From Steromphala cineraria (taxonomy: Eukaryota; Mollusca; Gastropoda; Trochida; Trochidae), in the NCBI GenBank assembly GCA_916613615.1, contig OU744721.1, positions 53,702,747-53,766,746 on the forward strand: 64,000 nt of DNA, in the 5' to 3' direction. The notes under the pieces were generated by a model. The model saw only the letters and a list, made by a program, of their open reading frames with translations. It was not told the origin of the DNA and did not search any database. Positions 26,951 through 39,892 of this stretch are shown here, piece after piece. Numbering within the stretch: the first letter of the stretch is position 1; the number at the start of each line of letters is the position of its first letter. The translations under genes and the position numbers were made by a program.

Positions 26951-28078
26951 TCCAAAACAAAATACCTTACCTGCAAAATAACAACCTAATATTTTCTTGT
27001 TAGTCTTAAATCATGTACATTTTATCTTATGCTTGCCATTTACAACCGTTAATGTATTTTGAGAAGGTAATAGAAACCTGTATAAAAATCAGACTATTTC
27101 AAGTGCATTGTGACAGGTTGGCGCAATATCATTCACCTGAATGCTTTCAATTAATTTTTGCCACGATCTTTTCACAATGACGTTGTACAATGTACTATCA
27201 GCGATGTAATCATGTAATCGTTACTACAAAACATGAAATGAAATAGGTCCCAGAATACAAATAACCATAGTCTTGAAAAGATCAAAGTAATGTGACATTT
27301 TGAAAGAGATGTTTTTAATCTATAGTTGTCAAACATCCCATTCTTTTGGATGAATCCTAAAAATAAAAGCTGTTATAAGCCAAAGATATCTACTTCGTTC
27401 TTGATATCACATACAAAAACTTTGCAACGTGTTGAGTTATGACTAATTGATTATTTTGATGATTTAGCTGAGGGCAACAAATTCATCATTTAAAATAGAA
27501 GTTTATTATAACCGATTATTGCTACTTGCCGAAAACTCTCCATTTTTCATTTCGATTCTCTGTAAGAATGGAAACCACGCCTGTTATAGTAAAGTAATTT
27601 CCCTCTTATTTCGCAAAACGTAGAATCAAAATTGCTTTGAAATACAAGATATTTACCTAATTACCGTAAATGTCAACACTGAGGTCCATGATCCTCATTT
27701 AGATCTTGTAATAAGAGTCTGCAAGCAAAGCAAACCTTTTCAAGAATAAATCAAATTGCTCTGAACTTTCTTTCTCTGCAAGCCTTTTGAAAAATAAACA
27801 ATTCAGTCTAATAATGATTAAGGTCTCTAGGCATTGTAACATATCAATACACATTAAAATGTAGTTAAATTTTGATCAAATGCATTCGTAATTCTTAAGA
27901 TCAAAAGCTTAACAAATTCTCTAATACACTTAATCAAGACAAACGAGGTATCAAACGCTGATATGGGAACATCAAACAGAACACAAGTATTATCAAGAAA
28001 TAAAAACTCATAAAAACATTCATATTGAGAAGTACTTTCTGTTATTCGTATTAATTAAAAAGATATAAAAATTAGACA

Positions 28079-28880
28079 GAATCAAATCAAATCTTTTATT
28101 TCGATACTGTGAGGCCACAGGCCTATTAGTACAAAAGGCACCTCATTGGTGCAGATAGGAAGATGTTGTACAATCTTTAAACAGAAACATAAAATCTCAA
28201 TATGTATTTTTCTTTTTTCAAATGCATAAACATGATAATTTGCAGTATTCAAAGATGATTATTTTGGGATGAAAATAAAGCATTAAATTTTGATATACAT
28301 GGAAACGGATAGAAATACGGTAACAAATACATCCGTCTTAATTCAATGTAAGCTGGACAGATACGCAAAAACTTATATTCGTTTTCAATCAGATTATGGT
28401 AACACATTTTACATATTCTTTGTTCCCGGAGAATTTTGAAATATCTACGTTTTTCAATTTCTAGACTATAAGAAATCGTGATAAACAAGCTATAACTTTG
28501 ATAAATGTTATCTCTTTAAAGTAAGTTTTACGTGAATTCGATTTGAACTGACACTAAGAGTGCATTTTCAGACTCTTGGACAAGCATTATGCAAAACTTG
28601 CACAAAGTTATTTTTAAATCTGCGAGAAAACATTAACAAGTACATCTTTATCTCCATACGTATGGGAAAACAAAACATGGCCGAAACCTAATTTAAATAT
28701 AACACTAAGTTTGGTAACCCAGTTTTCATGACCTTTTTCATCATACAAATACATCATATTATAACACGTTATAACACAACAGATTTGCAGGCATAGTGAT
28801 AAGATTTAACCAATATTTGATACATTTAATAACAGCAGTTAATTTAATAGGATATCTACCACACTCAGCAAAACCTCCAT
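28079..28880 (-). mobile_element. 5'-truncated LINE 3' end in B1 (ORF2 C-terminus plus 3' tail)
   Basis: The minus strand encodes the C-terminal tail of a non-LTR retrotransposon reverse-transcriptase protein. First comes a GRYPIK...IKYWL stretch (about 28850-28780), then a NWVTKLS...FSHTYGDKDVLVNVF stretch (about 28720-28620) in another frame. A 79-codon frame follows at 28488-28249, with LEIEKRRY, QRICKMC and IENEYKFLRICPAY, which is the cysteine-containing C-terminal motif of such proteins. The usual His of that motif (EYHFL) is Lys here. The 3' UTR ends in an ATTTGATTTGATT-like tail at 28079-28093. Frameshifts make it dead. The LINE clade is not determined. Confidence 0.8.
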
Positions 28881-28918
28881 TATTCGATGTTGATAACTGC
28901 TTCATGCAGAAAGGAAAG

Positions 28919-29085
28919 ATACTTTCAAAAAGATATTTATGAAACAGATTGTAACGGCGGTTTCATTACTTTGCAATGCTAATCTTTTAATACTTTTGAC
29001 ATACATGACTTTGTTTCATTCAATCAGTAACATTTGTGAAAATGTCATAACATGTCCATTATCATTGCGTTTGCGTTCTTTGAAA
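28919..29085 (-). pseudogene. exon-like segment E3 in B1, broken
   Basis: Minus-strand homologue of the open E3 segment of B2 (38519-38676). It begins after the acceptor-like 'cttctgatttcaaag' with ERKRNDNGHVMTFSQ and keeps the frame to a KRLALQSNETAVTICFIN stretch. A CGA to TGA change gives one in-frame stop where B2 has Arg. The plus frame at 28939-29124 is its antisense shadow. Protein family not recognised. Confidence 0.35.
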
Positions 29086-29856
29086 TCAGAAGGGGGCGTA
29101 TTGTTTTATTTCAATAAGTCTTAATTTACAAGTAAGTTGTCATATATTTGATATGTAAAATAAAATTTTGAGGGCATAAATGGTTTTGAATAAGAGGAAT
29201 CCGTTTGAAATTTCAGAGGATAATAACCTTGTTGGACATTTTTTAAGCTAAGGAAAAGAGAAAGAATATATCAATGGCTTGGGGTAACAAATTGACTGTC
29301 TTCACATTATTATCTTTTAAAATAACTTTTATTGGTTCCGAATGGTGCCTAAAACACCTTATAGTGAGTTATCTCCCCTGAACTTAATGGCAGTTGAGTT
29401 GCATCAATTCAATCTGGCCTCAGGTCACAGTAATTTTGACCCGGTAGTGATTGTGGGAGAGAAGGAAATGATGAAATAGTAGGGTATTGTGGGATATCAT
29501 TTTCTAGGTTTGTTAACATTCGAGACGTATGTTTTTTTATTTCATTGAAAGGTACGATATGGCAGTTTCATCGGTAATTTTTCTATTTTTTTGAGTGAGT
29601 AATAGGTGGTGGTCACAGAGTTTGCGTATTTTAGGAAGTTTTATGTGCTCTCTATGGCATGTCAGTGTATATATAATATATAATATGTATAATATAGTTA
29701 ATGATAAATGCATTGGAAATTAATTATGGACTGAGACAATCTGCAAATAAGGCACATTTCTGCTTTTCCATTTTTGTAAGAATGTGATAAGCCACAAAAA
29801 CTTGGCGCCCACTATCACAGTTAAAAAGGATGCTTTGAGGGAGAGTTTACACTCAC

Positions 29857-29924
29857 CGATGATATGGGATGGATGAGCACAAAAGATCGAACATACTGTC
29901 AACTATCATAAGCGACAGAAACCT
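29857..29924 (-). CDS. candidate small internal exon E2 in B1
   Basis: On the minus strand a 68-nt segment is bounded by 'aaataaattttcag' before it and GTGAGT after it, both good matches to metazoan splice sites. It is open in one frame only, giving RFLSLMIVDSMFDLLCSSI and a few more residues. B2 (39454-39521) and B3 (50993-51060) keep the same borders and frame. In the A units the matching segment lacks one codon, an in-frame change. In place of the Phe codon it has a TAA stop. The segment is hydrophobic, but no family is recognised. It would be one exon of a minus-strand gene, with E1 upstream at 30.14-30.23 kb. Confidence 0.35.
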
Positions 29925-30138
29925 CTGAAAATTTATTTCCAAAAACAAGGGTAATTTTCAAAAATGAGCTATTACTGGCAATTTGACTTAATTCTTTACA
30001 AGATGGAAGTTTAAAATTAAATCAACATCCAAAAATTAATGCATGAAAACAGAGTCACTATACTGGACTTGAAACAGTTATTAAATGTTATCCAAATCGA
30101 AAGATCTTCAAAAAAGATAATATTGAAAATTCACCTAC

Positions 30139-30235
30139 CTTAAATACTTCAAATTTGTGCTGTTTGCCGAAGTCCGCCACGGGAAGCAACGAAAACGAAA
30201 ACGTCATTTTCGCATGAATATCATGTCGTTGAAAA
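30139..30235 (-). pseudogene. exon-like segment E1 in B1
   Basis: Minus-strand segment ending in AAG followed by GTAGGT, a strong donor. It encodes an FSLLPVADFGKQHKFEVFK stretch that would join in phase to E2 (RFLSL...). The reading frame upstream is not open far and no clear acceptor is seen. B2 has the same donor, with 17 bp fewer inside. B3 has a variant donor GTATGT and single-base changes that shift the frame. The plus frames at 30157-30369 and 39753-39950 are antisense to it. Confidence 0.3.
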
Positions 30236-30349
30236 TAGTTACATTTATACATATGTCATGTACATATGACAAATGTTCGGGTGCTGGATCTACTTTCAAC
30301 TTTTTAAACAAATTAAGGTTATTTTGCTTTTTAAAAGTAATGTTACATA

Positions 30350-33300
30350 TCTTATGTAATCTATTTTGAGAACTTAATACAATCCAGTATTAAAGTCAGA
30401 TATTTTCTAGCGCATTTGTGACAGGTTGTCGCAATTCCATTCCCCTGAATGCTTTCAATTAACTTTTGTCATGATCTTTCTAATGCATCAATCTTGTAAT
30501 CACTACAAAACATGAAATGAAAAAGATCAAAATTTATGGATAATGTGGCCATCATAATGACAACTAAGGTAAAATTTAAGTTTTAATGAAATATGAATAT
30601 GTATTTTTTTATCAACAAAATGTCTTTAAAGGTCAGTTAGCATGTTGCTTTGTGGCAACATGTGTATCCAATTAAAAATACAAGAAAAACGATTACAACA
30701 TGTTAACAAATAAGAAGGAAACAATACAATGAGTTCATACGCAGAATACATTTTATTAAACGCACACGAAACAGTATGATCTTATTGTTTCTACTGAATT
30801 ACTATTACAAATATTAATGTGAAACTGTATGTCAGTTTAGTAGTTGTCATTCGTTATCACCAAGATGGCTTTTAAATCACCCCATTTAACCTTTGCTGAT
30901 GTAATCAATTTAGATTTTACTTCATACAACGTTTAATTACCATAGTCTTGATAAGGTCAAAGAAATGGGACAGTGTGAAAGAAATATTTGATATCCATAG
31001 TTGACACAGATCTCATTCTGTTGGGCGAATCCTAAATAAAGCTAAATATAAAAAATATAAGCCAAATAGATCTACTTTGTTATCTATATCTGAAATAAAT
31101 TGATTATCATGGTGGTGAGAGTAATAACTTCTCTATTTAAAGCATTTGTGAATTATGTTTATAATTGGTACATGCTGAATAAACCCTCGATTTTTCATTA
31201 TCGATTTGTAAAAATAGAAACCAGTGTTGCCTGTTATCGTAAAGTAATTTCCCTTTTATTCCACAAAACATAGAATCAATATTGCTTTGAAATACAGGAT
31301 ATACACCTAATTACAGTAAATGTCAACACTGAGGTCTTTGATCCTCATTTAGATCTGGTAATAAGGTCTGTAAGCAAAGCAAGCCTTCTCAAGAATAAAT
31401 AAATTGCTCTGAACTTGTTCCGTCTGCAAGCCTTTAACAAGTATATAGTTGAGTCAATGATGATGGCTTAAGGCAATGGAACATAACATGATGGCTTAAG
31501 GCATTGGAACATAACATAACATCATAGTTAACTTTTAAATAAATGAATTTCTAAATGTTAAGATCTAAAGCTTAAGAAATTCTCAAATACACTTCCAAGG
31601 AGCGAGAGAGGTATGAACCGCTAATATGGGAACATGAAACAGAAAACAGGTGTGTTATCAAAAAATAAAATATCATTTAATATTTATATCAAGAAGTGTT
31701 TATTTGTAATCATTCATAAAGATAAGAAGGAATTATGTTTGCTAAAGGGAAAGATGGAAATTAGATGTCATCAAAGAATTGTGTTAGCATTTACAAAATG
31801 GTCCTTACCCTCAATAATGAGAGGGAGCTTAATGAAGTTTGATACAGAGCAATATGATATCTATACACTTTTGTTGTACTGAGAGTATGTCTCAAACAGA
31901 CAGCGCCAATTTCTACTTGACATATAAAGGATTTCTGTGTTGACGTTTAAATATGATCAACCTTTATTTTGTACAATTATAAAATTGTGTTTCAAAATAG
32001 GAGTCTTGTATTTCGAAAAACCATAATCCTTTTATGAACAAAATGTTTATTGTTCTTGTGCCCTTTTATTTATTACAGTACGTTATATCATAAGTCAATA
32101 AATTTCCAACTATTAAAACTTGTCATATGGTCATCAATGTTCTATCAACAAAGAATATAGGACACGGGTCTATTTGTGTAGCATTGTTTTGAGAAGAAAA
32201 TGTAGCTTTGAAGAGGAAATCCGATCAATTCATTTTGTTAGATGCTCATTCATCTATTGATATATGATACATGATGAGAAGTAAAGAATTTGAGAAGAAA
32301 TTTAAATGTTGGGAGTTGACTCCTAAGCTTTATTGATACTATGATTCATAGTCATATACTGTTCTAATCTTACTGTTACCAAAAGACATTGTCTGCAGGA
32401 AAGGTTTTGATTAAAATGGAAAAAAACATTGTAAAAGAAATAATCAAATAACTGGAGGATTTAAATTGGATATCCTATTCAACTTTTGAATATCATTTTG
32501 AGGTAAAAAAAACATTATTGAATGTTGTTGGCATCGTTGTAATCTCTGTCATGTGGTTTGAGGACCAAAACATACTTCTTAGATCACCCTTATAGGCTTG
32601 AGTTAATAACCCAAATTGAATCCACCTAGAACCTTATGTTGTAATTATCCCGATATTTCCTCATCACAGTTTACAAGATACACAGAGTTTTGACAGTTAT
32701 TAATCATGTACTCTACATCTTATGTTTTGCTTTTTACAACGTCGATGTTATTTTAGAATATAAACTAATCAAAATAAAAGTAAGATGATATTAAAGACGT
32801 TATGACATTTGAAGCAGCTAAGCAAAACTGTTTTCATAATTAAATTGTAAAATTTGTTTTGCAAACCAGAAATACCAACGATCAAAGAAATTATCGAAAT
32901 CACCAAATATAGGGAAAGTAAGAGAAATGACGATTGGTAAACTTATAAACGTTTTTTTTTTCTTCTGGCATAAGGATGATCGCCAAAAAAATTATAATTT
33001 TCGTGATAATCGGCAACAATGAAATCCAATGCCTTGACCATATAATGTGAGTTCTCTCCCTTGTGCTCAATGCCAGTTGAGTTGCATCAATCTAATCTAT
33101 GAAGGAGGCACCATTTCATCTAAAAAGGATGTGTTGAGTCAACGTTTACAGATGAAATGAGGTGGATGAGCACAAGAGATCTTACATACTATCAACTATA
33201 AGCGTCAGAAAGCTCTGTTAATGTACTTTCTAAAACATGTTTTTCACTTTCGATTATTTAATAAGGGTAATCATTATTTTACTTAAGTTTAAATTTCAGT

Positions 33301-33520
33301 AAATTAGGTATCTTATCCACTTCAAAACCCTAGTTTTGTGCCTTTGTTATGTCTTTTGAAAGACTTAATCAAAATAAAAGGTATGTTTAATCTTTTTAGA
33401 TACTATTATAACTAACTAACTTCTATTACAAAAATTGGAGATGTAAATTAAAGTGAGGAATTAAGTGGTTGACAAAAATCACTAAAAAGGAGAAGTTTAG
33501 GCACATGTCATTCTCCAAGA
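30350..33520. repeat. array unit A2
   Basis: Second A unit, the shortest. It lacks the segment that precedes the MITE site in A1. It is nearly identical to A3 between 31850 and 33250 (compare 42515-43890), so A2 and A3 are more recent copies of each other than of A1. The plus frame at 31634-31882 is not kept in A1 or A3. Confidence 0.8.
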
Positions 33521-34729
33521 TGGCTTACAAAATACCTTACCTGCAAAATAACAGCCTTATTTATTCTTGTTAGTCTTAAATCATGTACATTTTATCTTAT
33601 GCTTGCCATTTACAACCATTAATGTATTTTAAGAAGGTTATAGAAACCTGTATTAAAATCAGACTATTTTAAGCGCATTGTGACAGGTTGACGCAACATC
33701 ATTTATCTGAATGCTTTCAATTAATTTTTGGCATGATCTTTTACAATGACGTTGTACAATGTATTATTGGAGATGTAATTCTGTAATTGTTACTACAAAA
33801 CATGAAATGAAATAGGTCCTAGAATATAAATAACCATAGTCCTGAAAAGATCAAAGTAATGTGACATTTTGAAAGAGATATTTTTAATCTATAGTTGTCA
33901 AACATCTCATTCTTTTGGATGAATCCTAAAAATAAAAGCTGAATTATAAGCCAAAGATATTTACTTTGTCCTTTATATCACATACAAAAACTTTGCAACG
34001 TGTTGAGTTATGACGATTTAATTATTTTGATGATTTAGCTGTGGACAATAAATTCATCATTTAAAATATTTGTTTATTGTAATCAATTATTTGTTATCAT
34101 TTAAAAAACAGCTGTTATTTTTATAGCCAATAATCGCTATAGCTACTTGCTGAAAACTCTCAATTTTTCATTTCGATTCTCGAATTGTAAGACTTGAAAC
34201 CAGTAATGCACATTATTGTAACATAATATAATTTGTAACATAATTTGTAAGTAATAACCCTCTTAGTCCGCCAAAGGAAGACTCAATATTGCTTTGAAAT
34301 ACAGGATATATACCTAATTACAGTAAATGTCAACACCGAGGTTTATGATCCTCATTTAGATCTTGTAATAAGAGTCTGTAAGCAAAGCAAACCTTTTCAA
34401 GAATAAATCAAATTGCTCTGAACTTTCTTTCTCTGCAAACCTTTTGAATAATAAACAGTTGAGTCTAATAATGATTAAGGTCTCTAGGCATTGTAACATA
34501 TCAATAAACATGACATTGTAGTTAAATTTTGATCAAATGAATTCCTAATTCTTAAGATCAAAAGCTAAACAAATTCTCTAATACACTTAATCAAGACGAA
34601 CGAGGTATCGAACGCTGAAATGGGAACATCAAACAGAACACAAGTATTATCAAGTAATAAAAACATTTATATTGAGAAGTACTTTTTGTTATTTGTATTA
34701 TATTATTGTAGGATATAAAGATTAGACAG

Positions 34730-35345
34730 AATCAAATCAAATCTTTTATTTCGATACTGTTAGGCCACAGGCCTATAAGAACAACAGACACCTCATTGGT
34801 GCAGACAGAACAATGTTGTACAATCTTTAAACAGAAATATGATATCTCAATATGACAAGAGTATTTTTCTTTTTTCAAATGCATAAACATGATAATTTGC
34901 AGTATTCAAATAGGTTTATTTTTGGATGACAATAAAACCTTAACTTTTGATATACATGGAAACGGATAGAAATACGGTAACAAATACATCCGTCTTAATT
35001 CAATGTAAGCTGGACAGATAAGCAAAAACTAAGAGTGCATTTTCAGACTCTTGGACAAGCATTATGCAAAACTTGCACAAAGTTTATTTTTTAATCTCTG
35101 CGAGAAAACATTAACAAGTACATCTTTATCTCCATACGTATGGGAAAACAAAACATGACCGAAACCTAATTTAAATATAACACTTAGTTTGGTAACCCAA
35201 TTTTCATGACCTTTATCATCATACAAATACATCATATTATAATACTTTCGTGGCTACAAATTTGCAAGCAAAGTGATTTAACCAATATTTAATACATTTA
35301 ATAACAACAATTAATTGAATGGGATATCTACCACACTCAGTTAAA
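34730..35345 (-). mobile_element. LINE 3' fragment in B2, with internal deletion
   Basis: Same LINE tail as in B1 and B3: ATTTGATTTGATT end at 34730-34743, the 'ggccacaggcctat' 3' UTR, and the NWVTKLS-type region near 35200. It lacks about 185 bp between 'gcaaaaact' (35028) and 'aagagtgcattttcag', which removes the cysteine motif. Confidence 0.75.
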
Positions 35346-35351
35346 ACTCAA

Positions 35352-35657
35352 TTATTCTATGTTAATAACTACTTGATGCTGAAAGGAAAGATGTAAAATA
35401 GATGACATCAAAGGATTGCATTGGTTAACATTTACAAAATGATTGGTCCTTACGCTCATATTGAAAAGTAACATGACAAAGTTTTGTAGAAGTTTAATCA
35501 TATCAATACACTTCAGTTGTACTGAACCTAAATCTTCAACAGCCAGTGTTATATTGTACTTGAAAGAATGCAGACTTTCTGAGTTGACATTTATATCTTT
35601 TTTACATATGGCGAAATTTGTGTTACAAAAAAGGAGTCTTTGATTTTGATACACCAT
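35352..35657 (-). pseudogene. unassigned 101-codon minus frame, possible exon remnant
   Basis: Open minus frame containing KKDINVNSESLHSFKYNITL and AVEDLGSVQLK. The matching segments of the A units (for example 31870-31960) align at the DNA level but have stops in this frame. B3 (46660-46930) keeps part of it. The far end runs into the LINE fragment. Residue use is more varied than in chance frames, but there is no recognised domain and no clear acceptor. Confidence 0.22.
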
Positions 35658-35930
35658 TTATCCTTTACAGAATGTTAATTGTTCTTGTGCCCTTTTGTTT
35701 TAGAACATATAAAAAAATGCAGTCCTTTTAACAACAAATTATGGGTTTCTACTAAAAATTGCATATCATTAAAGCATTTCAATATATTCGTTTATAAATG
35801 TTTTATTGAAAATGAGTAAAAGAAACGGGTCTAATCCTTTAGCCATGGTTTGAAAGGAAAAACTAGCTTTGAAGAGAAAGCTTCTTTAAGGGGCATTTTA
35901 GTTGGAATGATGATATTGAGGAAACACATA

Positions 35931-36109
35931 CATGTATGGATGACAACTTCTTTATTCATGATATGCGACGTTTCGACAAGGTTTCTTGTGTCGTTCTCAA
36001 GCAGGTGAACAAGCTAGTATCTACCATTTCTTCATCTGCTTGAGAACGACACAAGAAACTGTGTCGAAACGTCGCATATCATGAATTAAGAAGTTGTCAT
36101 CCATATATG
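35931..36109. mobile_element. foldback element with about 74-bp arms (B2)
   Basis: The arms 35931-36004 and 36036-36109 are near-perfect inverted repeats separated by about 31 bp. The arm core is 'gatatgcgacgtttcgaca' followed by 'gtttcttgtgtcgttctca'. The same element is in B3 at 47190-47370, so it was present before B2 and B3 separated. Confidence 0.88.
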
Positions 36110-37676
36110 TTTAAAGAGAAAGTTCGATCAATTCACTGGCGATCAATTCATATATTGATAAATGATACAATGTGGTAAACAAGCCTTTGTTTAACATAAA
36201 CAGTTTAAGCTAACATTGATTAACGTCTGTAGACATTGCACCAAATCATTTAACATTACATCACAGTTAAATTTGAACAAATGAATTCTTAATAAGATAA
36301 AATCAAAAGCTTAACAAATTCTCAAAAAAACTCAGGGCGAGGGAGGTAAGGTAACATCAAACAAGAGCACAAGTAGTATCAAGAAAGAAAAACATTTCTT
36401 AAGAAGTATTTGTTATCATTCTTATTTATAAAAAGGATATACAGATAAGAGGGAATCATATTTGATGAAGGGAAAGATGCAAATGAGATGACATTAAAGG
36501 ATTGTGTTGGTTAACACTAACAAAATGATTAGTCTTTACATTCATTATGAGAAAAAGCCTAATGCAGTTTGATAGCAAGCCATATAGAATGTACAGCAGC
36601 CAGGGCTATATTCTACTTTATTTATACATAATTTCCTAGTTGACATTTAAATCTTATTTACATACATTTTCTACAATGCCAAAAACTGTCTTACAAAATA
36701 TGAGTATTGCATTTTGATACATCGTTTATCCTTTTCAATTGAATGTTAATTGTTCTGTTGTTTTTCCATTTTGAGAAACAAAACCAAGAAATATAATCCT
36801 TATTACAGCAAATTATGGGATAAGATTTAAATGTCAAATTTGTTAAAATTACAATACATTCGTCAGTAAATATTCGATTAAATGAGAGTAAAAGATATTG
36901 TAATTTTCCTACAGCTATGCTTTGAGAAGAGATTGTAGTGTAAGATGTTGATAATCTATTGATACATGATACTTGATGAGAAGTGAGTAACTTGACAAGA
37001 AATAAAAATGTTGGAAAGTTGACACCTAAGCTTTATCGATACTATGGTTACCTGTTTATTTTCTCAGGTTTCATTTCACACAAATGGATTGTACTGTTGC
37101 ATTACTATTCCAAAACTTAAAATGGATATTACAAGACAAAAGTTTATACTCTGTAAAATGTATAATATATTACTTTCTCGCGAAACATCTTTAGTACTAG
37201 TTAATCTTTTTGTCATGTTTGGGAATAAACACCGAAATTATGATGAAATGCAAGGGGGTCTTCATGGCGTAATCGAATGCATTTTTTGACGATGTCAATG
37301 GACTATTCAATTAAGTTTCATGAAGGAGATGGTTATCAAGATACAATTATGACCAATGCATGACGATTTGGTTATAAATTTCGGTTTGAGTAAGCATTTA
37401 TCATTTTAATAATCCCCGGCAATACAACAATTTCATAGCATCATATGATGATGAGTTTAAACTTTTGTTGCTAAGTTTACATATATGTCATCATTGCATA
37501 AAGAAGGCACTTTTTAAATATATGTAATAAGTTTGGTTAATCTTTGCAAATCAAATTTATATCTTAAATGACTTACTTAGTACCTAAAAGTGTTCTTTTT
37601 GAACTAACAATGTTCTCTTTCTATAAGGATTATCAGGTTAGATTATAAGATATTTAACTCTTTATAGAAATGCCAA

Positions 37677-37880
37677 TTAACATAAAGTAGTATCTTTTGG
37701 AAATATTTTGCTTTTTCCCTCAAACAACGTTAAGTCCGATTGTAAATTCACTGCAGCATTGTATTGAAGAGGCAATAGTAGTAATTCATTCAATAAAAAG
37801 AAATCTTGAACAAATATAAGACACGACTGGTGCAAATCTATCACACTTAGAATCCGAGTGAAGCGGCTCTTTAATTTCAA
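37677..37880 (-). other. conserved open minus segment in B2
   Basis: Open 67-codon minus frame with LLPLQYNAAVNLQSDLTLF. B3 has the same frame (48776-48979) with about three residue changes. Near 37880 another frame reads ERKQVAILIEIKEPLHSDSK and overlaps it. Two competing frames and almost identical DNA make this weak evidence of coding. Confidence 0.2.
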
Positions 37881-38518
37881 TCAGTATTGCAACTTGTTTT
37901 CTTTCAATAACTGACGGATTTGAGTGTTTAATAGGAAGTGCACAGTATGAGCAAAGAGTTTGATAGTGAAAGGTTTTTGAAAATATTTAAACAGTTTCAA
38001 ATCGATTTGAGATATTTGTGAGTGGATAAATGTGTGCGCCTGGGTTGTAAATGTTTGAAATTCATATGAATATAGTTTAAATTATATGAAACGCATTTAA
38101 AGGTTGATTTTTATTTCATATAACCTTGTCAATGTATTGTATTGTATATTACTGATAGTAATAAGCCTAAAGAAACATTGCAGATCAAACAATTCAAATG
38201 AAATGACATTTTGATGCAGCTGCATCCACTCGAATGCTTTCAATCTCTACATGTATATGGCATGACCTTCCTAAGCATAACTGTCTATCTAATTAAATTG
38301 TGAAACTGGAATCTCAACCCTGTAATGCCAACGATCAAATAAGACTAACAAAATCACTAAATATGAAGGCAGTAAATTAAGAACTATATTTATTTTACAT
38401 AACTATTATCTTTACTATATTATCACTGATGTATTGAATGTTATTTTAAAAAATGAGTTCTTACTTTTTTATTTATAATATCTAAGCTCAATTATTAATA
38501 TCTGTTCTTTCTAAATAC

Positions 38519-38676
38519 TTTCATAAAGATATCTATGAAACAGAATGTAACGGTGATTTCATCACTTTGCAATGCTACATCTTTTAAATCTCCTTTTGTA
38601 TACATGACTATGTTTCGTTCAACAGCAATATTTTGGGTAAATGTCGTAACATGTCCATTTTCATTGCGTTTGCGTT
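38519..38676 (-). CDS. candidate internal exon E3 in B2, the open copy
   Basis: Minus strand, 158 nt, open throughout, encoding about 52 residues. It starts ERKRNENGHVTTFTQNIAV, passes a GDLKDVALQSDEITVTFCF stretch and ends FIDIFMK. The upstream border is 'cgcccccttctgatttcaaag', a pyrimidine-rich acceptor. The downstream border GTATTT is a weak donor. B1 carries one nonsense change and B3 an 8-bp insertion, so only B2 is open. Alternating hydrophobic residues in ITVTFCFIDI suggest a beta-strand. No family is recognised. If real, it lies downstream of E1 and E2 in a minus-strand gene or pseudogene. Confidence 0.38.
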
Positions 38677-39453
38677 CTTTGAAATCAGAAGGGGGCGTAT
38701 TGCTTTATTTCAATAAGTCTTAATTTACAAGTAAGTTGTCATATATTTGATAAGTAAAATAAAATTTTGAGGGCATAAATGCTTATGAATAACAGAAATC
38801 CGTTGGACGTTTTAGAAGATAATAAACTGGCTGGATATTTTTTTAAGCTAAGGAAAAGAGAAAGAAGATATGAATGACTCAGGGTAACAATTTGACTACC
38901 TTCACATTATTATCTTTTAAAATAACTTGGTTCCGAATATTGCCTTAAGCTCCTTATTGTGAGTTATCTCCCCTGTACTTAATGGCAGTTGAGTTGCATC
39001 AATCCAATCTGGCCTCAGGTCACAGTAATTTTGGCCCGGTAGTGATTGTGGGAGAGAAGGAAATGATGAAATAGTAGGGTATTATAGGATATCATTTTGT
39101 AGGTTTGTTTACATTGGAGACATATGTTTTTGGATTTCATGGAGAGATAAGATATGGCCCTTTCATCAGTAATTTTTCTAATTTTTTGGAGGGAGTAATG
39201 GGAGGGGGGTCACAGAGTTTGCGTATTTGAGGAAGTTTTATGTGCTCTCTCTGGCATGTCAGTGTATATATAATATATAATATTTATAATATAGTTAATG
39301 ATAAATGCATTGGAAATTAATTGTGGACTGAGACAATCTGCGAATAAGGCACATTTCTGCTTTTCCATTTTTGTAAGAATGTGATAAGCCACAAAAACTT
39401 GGCGCCCACTATCATAGTTTAAAAGGATGCTTTGGGGGAGAGTTTACACTCAC

Positions 39454-39521
39454 CGATGAGATGGGATGGATGAGCACAAAAGATCGAACATACTGTCAAC
39501 TATCATAAGCGACAGAAACCT
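39454..39521 (-). CDS. candidate small internal exon E2 in B2
   Basis: Same 68-nt minus-strand segment as in B1, with acceptor 'aaaaattcag' and donor GTGAGT, and the same open frame. The position relative to E1 is the same in all three B units. Function unknown. Confidence 0.33.
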
Positions 39522-39736
39522 CTGAATTTTTTTTCTCCAAAAACACGGGTCATTTTCAAAAATGAGCTATTACTGGCAATTTGACTTAATACTTTACAAG
39601 ATCGAAGTTTAAAATTAAATCAACATCCGAACATTAATGCATGCAAACAGAGTCACTACACTGGACTTGAAACAGTTATTATATGTTATCCAAATCGAAA
39701 GATCTTACAAAAAAATAATATTGAAAATTCACCTAC

Positions 39737-39892
39737 CTTAAATACTTCAAATTTGTGCTGTTTTCCGAAGTCCGCCACGGGAAGCAACGAAAACATGAAT
39801 ATCATGTCGTTGAAAATAGTTACATTTATACATATCTCATGTACATATGACAAATGTTCGGGTGCTGGATCTACTTTCAACTTTTTAAACAA
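39737..39892 (-). pseudogene. exon-like segment E1 in B2
   Basis: Minus strand, open as part of a 68-codon frame containing KVDPAPEHLSYVHEICINV and then FSLLPVADFGKQHKFEVFK, followed by the donor GTAGGT. A 17-bp difference from B1 and B3 fuses two stretches that are in different frames in those copies. This frame may therefore be fortuitous. No acceptor is evident. Confidence 0.28.

Larger units (their letters stand above)
26950..30350. repeat. array unit B1 (internally deleted)
   Basis: First B unit. It is about 3.1 kb shorter than B2. At 28920 the sequence jumps directly from the end of the LINE region ('aaggaaagat') to the exon-like region ('actttcaaaaagat'). In B2 these are at about 35390 and 38516. 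Confidence 0.8.

Noticed and set aside
36290..36330. Possible start of an independent seventh unit inside B2
   Set aside because: Only a partial unit is present and B3 has the same structure, so it is described as an internal duplication of the B unit rather than as a separate unit.
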